Below, one piece after another: positions 35,517 to 39,657 of a stretch of DNA of 39,657 bases. Position numbers and translations under genes: made by a program. Under the pieces are notes generated by a model that saw nothing but the letters and a program-made list of their open reading frames with translations, did no database searches and had not been told where the DNA came from. The first letter of the stretch is position 1, and each line of letters starts with the position of its first letter. Source of the DNA: Scenedesmus sp. ARA3 (Eukaryota; Chlorophyta; Chlorophyceae; Sphaeropleales; Scenedesmaceae). The stretch is taken from positions 1 through 39,657 of the forward strand of contig RWJK01000590.1 of NCBI GenBank assembly GCA_004335835.1, read 5' to 3'.

Positions 35517-38500
35517 GCACCATGAGCCACATGGCCCCCGAGGTGATGCTGCAGGGCCGCATCAGCAAGGCGGCTGACGTGTACAGCTTCGGCATCACGC
35601 TCTGGGACCTCTTCACAGGTGCGGCGGCTGCTTGGCTTTGTAACACTAAAATAACAACAAAGTAACATGCATGTAACGGCAGCATGCTCTTGCTGCAGCT
35701 TGTCGCCAGAATTTGTACATGCCAGGCCCATACACATAGCGTGCCACACGTGCTAGGCAGAACCAGATCCACCATCGCTGCGCAATCAGGTGACGCCAAT
35801 CAAAACCCAGCATCACATACCTTCCTTTGATCAATCAATGTCTGCATCATTCAATTTACTGCGCGTCACCCCGCCAGGTGGCCACGCCTACCACGGCATC
35901 CCCAAGGCGCTGCTGGGCCACCAGGTGGCGGTGTGTGGGCTGCGGCCAGCCTTCCCCGACTTCACACCCAGCAAGTACAGGGCGCTGGCAGACGCCTGCT
36001 GGCAGGCGGAGCCGGAGCGCAGGTGGGGTGGTGAAGTTTGAGAGAAGTTTGCATGCAGCTTGCGACAGCACATGCATGTCATAGATCATGCAGCACGCAC
36101 TGGCAGAGGCCTGCTGGCAGGCGGAGCCGGAGCGCAGGTCTGGTGGAGGCTCGTGTGCACACGCGCGGGGCACTTTGTACGACATCTTGCACACTGATGT
36201 ACTACGCTGGCACACGCCTGCTGGCAGAGGCCTGCTGGCAGGCGGAGCTGGAGCGCAGGTCCGGCGGCGAAACAAAAGTTTGAGTGCATGCATACGCGCG
36301 CGGCAGATGACTGACTGCATGTGCGGTTGTCGGGCACTTGCAGCAGCTCGCATGTCACATATTGCTCCCTGGCAGAGGCCTGCTGGCGGGCGGAGCCCGT
36401 GGTGTGCTTGCTGCGACGTGGGAGCAGTGGTGCTGCATCTATGTGCCTGATGCATCGCACGCGCCCTGCCATGCTCTCGTGCGCTCTGTGTGCGACCTGT
36501 GTGCTGTTGACGCTGATGACAGTCGTAAATTAACCGCTGTGCAGGCCGTCTTTCCAGGAGATCCTGGCCACGCTGCAGCCGCAGGGGGGCGCGTGCTATA
36601 CCTCAGCACTGTCTAACTCAATTGCGTGTTATTGACGATGACAATCATATACATGTAACGATGTATGTGCAGGCCGTCCTTCCAGGAGATCCTGGCCACG
36701 CTGCAACGCATGCGGGCGCGCGTGGGTGGCCACACCCCGCCCATGGCGCAATACACACCCGGCCTGGCATCAGCGCAGCGCTCGCAGGACGGCGCAGCAG
36801 CCTCTGCCTCGCCAGGCGTAACCACGCTAGACACACGGGTGCGTTGAGGTTTAGGTTTAGGTGAAACCTGAGACGTGATGTTGTGGTTTTGCCAAGCAGA
36901 TCGTGTGTGTGGTGGCGCTTGAGATGACTGAGGTTCTGCAGACGCGCTGCTGCGGCCTCGGGGCACAGCAGCAGGGGGAGGTGTGATTTGAGTGAGGAAT
37001 GCTGAGCTTGGTGCGCTCGCTGCACTGGGTGTGCTGTGTCCAGCTTGGCTGAAGCACCGCCCATAACCAGAACAGACATCAAAGTTGTACGGTGATCTGC
37101 CTCCTGTCTGCTGTGTATCTGCAGGTGGCAGCAGCAGCTGACGCAGGGCTGGTGCAGATGACGTCATTTTACCTGGATAACAGCATGTCAGCGTCAGACG
37201 CGCAAGCGGGCGGCAGCTTGGCCCACCTCCAGGGGAACCACGCAGAGCACGGCAGCAGCAGCGCGAGCAGCGGACTGCTGCCGGTGCCGCCGGTGCAGCC
37301 GCACCAGCAGCAGCAGCAGATGCAGCAGCATCTGCAGCAGCAGGCAGCAGCAGCAGCTGGTGTGTATACGCGGGTTGGCGCCAGCAAAGGCTCTACAAAG
37401 GTGGGCAGTGTGCTGCTGTTGCTGTTTCCGAGAGAGGGTAGCTACATGTGATGCTGCTTGTGCTGAGCACATGTGATGCTGCTTGTGCTGAGCACATGTG
37501 TTGCTGCTTGTGCTGAGCAGTGCCAGATCTGCTTAATGCAAACGGCCTGCCAGGCATTCTGCACTTTGTGCGTAGGTGTCTGTCTTGCTGTGTCAGCCAA
37601 AACACAAGCAATCATGCATAGCTTGGGCCAGCACAGCTCCACCTCAAGAGCAGCATACAGCAGATCTGATGTCCTAGTGGTTCAAAGCCCAGAACACACG
37701 TCGCCTTGGTTCCTTGGCACTGGTGCCGACCTGTCATGCCGCCTGCTGCTGACCTGCTGTCCTACCTGCAGCTGCCTCCCATCAGTGACGGACCTGAGGA
37801 GGCATGAGGCATGCTGATGAGGCATGCTGATGAGGCATGCTGATGAGGCATGCTGATGATGACGCATGCTTAAACATGCTGATGAGGCATGCTTAAACAT
37901 GCTGATGAGGCATGCTTAAACATGCTGATGAGGCATGCTGAGCAGCGCCTTACAGCTGCCAAGACCACAGCAGCAGCGGCGGCGCTGGCAGCTGCAGCAG
38001 CAGCGCTGCCGCAACAGCTGCAGCAGTGTGCAGCAGCCGCAACAGCTGCAGCAGTGTGCAGCAGCGAACTCGGTGTGCAGCTGCCGCTGACGCTCCTACT
38101 GCTGTGAGAGTGGGAGCAGAGCGCATCCTCATCTGCTGGACTGCCAGCAATGTGCAGATGGTCTCCGGCGGCCTCTGCGGCATGTTTCCCAGCATGTGTG
38201 ATTTCAGGTGCTGTTGAAAGCGCCTGGCGGCTGTCTGCCAGGGCTGTGACTTAACGCACTGTTATTTCTGCTTCGGCTGTTGCTGCTCAAGGGGTGACTC
38301 GTGCAGTTGGAGCCTGCTGCCTGCAACTGCAGCTGCAGGCACGCTTAGGTTACGCCAGCCTCTAACGTACGCCTGGCCTGTTCAGTGTATCTCTTGCTCT
38401 GTTGCTAGCGTCCCATACAACTACTGCTCTCTGCACCTGCAGCAGCAGCTGTTGCTCATGTTGCTGTGCTGAGCGGGACCTGATTCCGTGTCAGTCTTGT

Positions 38501-39560
38501 TGTGTCGCAGCGGCTGCTATCATTTGCATTGGTGGCACTGCGCTGTAGTTGTTCAGCAGTGCTGGTCAGCAAGCTTGGCGCAATGAATTTTGCGCCTGCT
38601 GCAGCCTGATCTGCATTGTAGTCGACCTGCTGCAAGCACTGTGTCATTGAGGTTGCGAGATTGTGCATCGCTGAGCCTATTTACACATGCGTGACGCCCC
38701 TGCAGCATGGCTGCTATCAATCTCACAGCAAGCTGTGCGCAGGAGTACAGCACGCGGTGGCCGCAGCTAGGCAGAACACACAGCTGTGATTTTCTTTGGT
38801 AGAGTTGCCTGCCGCCGTTGATGCAAGTGCACCTGTTAGCTGGGCATGCGTGCCGTGCCGCATGCTAGCGCTACCTGGCTTGGTGACCATTACAGTCAAC
38901 TTGCTGCAAGCACTGTGCCATTGAGGTTGTGACACTGTGCATGCCTGAGCCTGTTTGCACATGCGCGCACGGCCCTGCAGCATGGCTGCTGTCACTTACG
39001 CAGCAAGCTGTGCGCAGGAGTACTGCGCATGATCACTGCTGTGAACATCCCATGACACACGGCCGTGTTGTTCTGTTGTTGAGTTGCCTGCCGCCGTTCC
39101 AAGTGCACCTGTTCTGTGGACAAGTGAGCCGTGCCGCATGTTGAGAATGTCCTGAATGGGTTGAGGCCTGATCTATGAGCTTAAAGGCAGCATAGTGAAG
39201 CATCTGGGTGCTGTGCAATGCATGTGTTACAACAGAGTCATGATGGGTCAGGTATGCATCCACAGGGCATCAGCACATGCACATTGCTGCTAACACGCGG
39301 TCAAGTGCGTACGCAGAGTGGTGTGCACACCACGGGGCAGTGCTTGGGTGAGTGTGTATGCCTATTTACAGCGCTTCGCACTGCGCATTCTGAAGCAGTT
39401 GGTTTTGTTTACGCACCGCTGCAGCACAACGCGTGATCCCAGAGCAGCAATTCCTATCAGATGTAGTGTCCGCGTCAGATGGCGTGTCATGTTGAAGTTG
39501 GTTGCCTTGCCATTTCACACATCTTGATATGTGTGTTATTTACAGGTGTACGACAGCTAA
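26709..39560 (+). CDS. CHASE-domain receptor TKL protein kinase, 19 exons
   Basis: Exons: 26709-27077, 27664-27805, 28266-28417, 29008-29119, 29792-29939, 30151-30292, 30719-30834, 31311-31467, 32008-32155, 32455-32568, 32870-33006, 33748-33942, 34277-34429, 34811-34951, 35516-35618, 35878-36022, 36673-36838, 37125-37400, 39546-39560. All phases match; 976 residues. Order: cytoplasmic N-terminus (1-130), TM1 (about 133-158), extracellular CHASE-type ligand sensor (about 171-400), TM2 (about 411-436), helical linker (LADEKARTDVLLARQYNLI), kinase domain (about 515-860), Gln-rich tail. Kinase landmarks: P-loop GEGTFGKV (524-531), VAIK Lys 544, HSDLKVRN (698-705), DFG (724-726), HMAPE (747-751). 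HSD replaces HRD, so this is a non-RD kinase. A low-complexity insert (about 592-635) sits between beta-4 and beta-5. The predicted role is sensing an external small molecule at a membrane and signalling by Ser/Thr or dual-specificity phosphorylation; the ligand is unknown. The final 4-codon exon (VYDS) is uncertain: reading through exon 18 gives a stop at 37451. Confidence 0.88.
28384..28610 (+). repeat. Exon 3 donor edge duplicated, 117-bp spacing
   Basis: The end of kinase exon 3 (FDQLAQELLSQ plus donor) at 28384-28485 is repeated at 28501-28610, including about 60 bp of intron. The echo keeps the CAG/GTGGGC donor. Only one mismatch lies within the 34 bp of copied exon. Confidence 0.9.
28758..29046 (+). 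repeat. Exon 4 acceptor edge, three copies
   Basis: CTGCAG followed by the codons for LPVPGSVASL occurs at about 28763, 28875 and 29001, with linkers that also repeat (ttgctgcactg, then gtgcctgtt). The last copy is the functional acceptor at 29008. The first copy is diverged after the first codons. Confidence 0.88.
29088..29342 (+). repeat. 85-bp tandem repeat carrying exon 4 donor, three copies
   Basis: Units start at 29088, 29173 and 29258, an exact 85-bp period. Each carries the NHNLFR-coding exon end, a GTGCGG donor and the same following intron sequence. Unit 2 keeps TTCAGAG/GTGCGG unchanged; unit 3 is degraded (TTTAAGG/GTGCGG). Confidence 0.95.
29661..29839 (+). repeat. Exon 5 acceptor edge duplicated
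   Basis: The 52 bp at 29661-29712 match 29788-29839, the acceptor plus first 48 bases of exon 5, with a single mismatch until the last codon. The copies are about 128 bp apart. Near identity points to a recent event or to gene conversion. Confidence 0.9.
30638..30715 (+). repeat. (CTG)26 run directly before kinase exon 7
   Basis: Twenty-six CTG triplets followed at once by CAG and the exon start at 30719. In the exon's reading frame this would be poly-Leu, but the phase-0 join from 30292 to 30719 shows it is intron. It is one of the longest uninterrupted runs in the window. Confidence 0.9.
30803..31000 (+). repeat. Exon 7 donor edge duplicated, about 125-bp spacing
   Basis: The exon 7 end (ALVEVPNNE with GTGAGT donor) is echoed at 30930-30966 with GTAAGT, a better match to the general donor consensus than the original. 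Intron sequence gcatcagctgcaaa is also duplicated (30859 and 30984). Confidence 0.85.
31268..31306 (+). repeat. (CTG)13 run before kinase exon 8
   Basis: Thirteen sense-strand CTG triplets, then CCAG and exon 8 at 31311. Confidence 0.9.
31431..31715 (+). repeat. Exon 8 donor edge, three copies
   Basis: The exon 8 end (AQQLWLLKEMR) at 31437-31467 is echoed from 31537 and 31668. The first echo keeps a GT after ATGCGC; the second has lost the GTGAGG donor (ATGCGTGGAGG). Both echoes also share some upstream intron sequence with each other (gttgaggggcaa-like), so they probably arose from one another. Confidence 0.85.
32843..32866 (+). repeat. (CTG)8 run before kinase exon 11
   Basis: Eight sense-strand CTG triplets directly followed by CAG and the exon encoding the VAIK lysine. 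Confidence 0.9.
32950..33233 (+). repeat. 57-bp exon 11 end, three gap-free copies
   Basis: Copies at 32950-33006 (exon), 33078-33134 and 33177-33233 each contain 19 open codons ending in CAG/GT. Copy 2 differs at 9 codons, 4 of them synonymous. Copy 3 differs at 4 codons, one of which replaces the Glu of the alpha-C helix region (MEAAI) by Ala. No indel has occurred in any copy. Confidence 0.9.
33644..33787 (+). repeat. Exon 12 acceptor edge duplicated, acceptor lost
   Basis: The exon 12 start (TYTYTIKPATST) at 33748-33787 is echoed at 33644-33683, together with upstream intron sequence. In the echo the acceptor CGCAG has become CGCAT, so it cannot splice. Confidence 0.88.
34709..34852 (+). 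repeat. Degenerate echo of the catalytic-loop exon start
   Basis: 34709-34750 resembles 34811-34852, which encodes LHSDLKVRNVLL. The echo keeps CAGCGAC, CGTGCGCAACGTGC and an upstream pyrimidine-rich stretch but is frame-broken. Confidence 0.7.
34906..35083 (+). repeat. Exon 14 donor edge duplicated, 123-bp spacing
   Basis: The exon 14 end (AVKLELNHTHVSAFQ plus GTGAGC) is copied at about 35029-35080, with only one mismatch in the exon part (GCC to GCA). The echo keeps the same CAG/GTGAGC donor. Confidence 0.92.
35283..35570 (+). repeat. Exon 15 acceptor cassette, three copies with CTG tracts
   Basis: Each copy is a CTG run, then CCAG, then the HMAPE-coding exon start. Runs are 35283-35321 (13 units), 35399-35419 (7) and 35479-35511 (11), with exon-like starts at 35338, 35424 and 35516. 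Copy 1 still reads SHMAPEVMLQG; copy 2 is degraded (SHVSLAVVLR); copy 3 is the exon, because only it continues into the rest of the kinase domain. Confidence 0.92.
35973..36405 (+). repeat. Exon 16 donor edge, four copies
   Basis: The exon end encoding LADACWQAEPER at 35985-36022 recurs at about 36098-36137, 36220-36258 and 36368-36400 as LAEACWQAEPER, LAEACWQAELER and a truncated form. The first two echoes keep CGCAG/GT donors. All echoes share Glu where the exon has Asp, so they derive from a common intermediate rather than each directly from the exon. Confidence 0.9.
36537..36720 (+). repeat. Exon 17 acceptor edge duplicated
   Basis: The exon 17 start (PSFQEILATLQ) at 36673 is echoed at 36545, with the upstream GTGCAG acceptor kept in both. 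The echo diverges after the codon for Leu-Gln. Confidence 0.9.
37444..37518 (+). repeat. 25-bp tandem repeat, three copies
   Basis: Units begin at 37444, 37469 and 37494 and read acatgtgatgctgctt then gtgctgagc, with one mismatch in the third. They begin 43 bp after the exon 18 donor. Confidence 0.95.
37796..37940. repeat. Two-level minisatellite, 13-bp and 26-bp units
   Basis: The first half repeats ggcatgctgatga four to five times. The second half alternates that unit with a ttaaacatgctgatga variant. The GCATGC core makes each unit partly palindromic. Confidence 0.92.
38621..39150. repeat. 274-bp tandem duplication
   Basis: Copy 1 (38621-38894) and copy 2 (38895 to about 39150) align over most of their length: gctgcaagcactgtg near the start, agctgtgcgcaggagtac in the middle and gttgcctgccgccgtt near the end. 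Copy 2 has small deletions. No gene is seen in either copy. Confidence 0.88.
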
Positions 39561-39657
39561 GGAAAGGCAGAAGTACGTCTGGGATGGCTGCGTCAACAGC
39601 AGGGGCGGCGGCCTAGTGGGTCTGCGAGTGGGTGCACTATAATCAACCGTAATCAAC

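Larger units (their letters stand above)
37401..39545 (+). other. Large last intron or 3' region of the kinase gene
   Basis: These 2,145 bp lie between exon 18 and the 4-codon final exon in my model. They hold a 25-bp tandem repeat, a 13/26-bp minisatellite, a 274-bp tandem duplication and an exon-like open segment (about 37940-38210). If the gene instead ends at 37451 by read-through of exon 18, all of this is intergenic. I cannot decide between the two from sequence. Confidence 0.5.

Noticed and set aside
37796..37940. CRISPR-like array
   Set aside because: Units are contiguous 13-26-bp repeats without unique spacers, and the context is a eukaryotic nuclear gene.

Overview
The window looks like nuclear DNA of a green alga, probably a chlorophycean and perhaps a Scenedesmus-type sphaeroplealean. 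This is an inference from three things: intron-rich genes with GT-AG boundaries, very abundant CAG/CTG triplet runs, and a TKL-type kinase with the HMAPE activation-segment signature that is expanded in volvocine and sphaeroplealean algae. Gene models were built by hand by joining exons whose splice phases match. Four of the five models close perfectly in frame over 7 to 19 exons; the small one at 7-8.5 kb is weaker.

Layout. (1) 506-3901, minus: secreted class 3 lipase, 8 exons. (2) 7060-8453, minus: small Cys-rich membrane protein of unknown role. (3) 11620-21592, minus: a 2,438-residue, probably plastid-targeted low-complexity protein with one exon of 4.9 kb. (4) 22118-26121, plus: NHL/SMP-30-like beta-propeller protein, 7 exons, divergent from (3) across about 525 bp. 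(5) 26709-39560, plus: 19-exon receptor-like kinase with a cytoplasmic N-terminus, TM helix, extracellular CHASE sensor domain, second TM helix and TKL kinase domain; its last intron is 2.1 kb. Intervals 3902-7059 and 8454-11619 have no gene I can support. The genes show no evident pathway link, as is usual for a eukaryotic chromosome segment.

The most striking signal is not a gene. Introns of four unrelated genes on both strands carry partial copies ('echoes') of the neighbouring exon edge, splice site included: donor-side echoes after the upstream exon and acceptor-side echoes before the downstream exon, often two or three copies about 85-180 bp apart. At least nine intron edges in the kinase gene alone show this. 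A second signal is that long CTG runs, read on the sense strand, sit directly before 3' splice sites in place of a normal polypyrimidine tract, while most coding-strand repeats in exons are of CAG sense (Gln/Ala/Ser). Both patterns can be tested with RNA-seq and comparative genomics.
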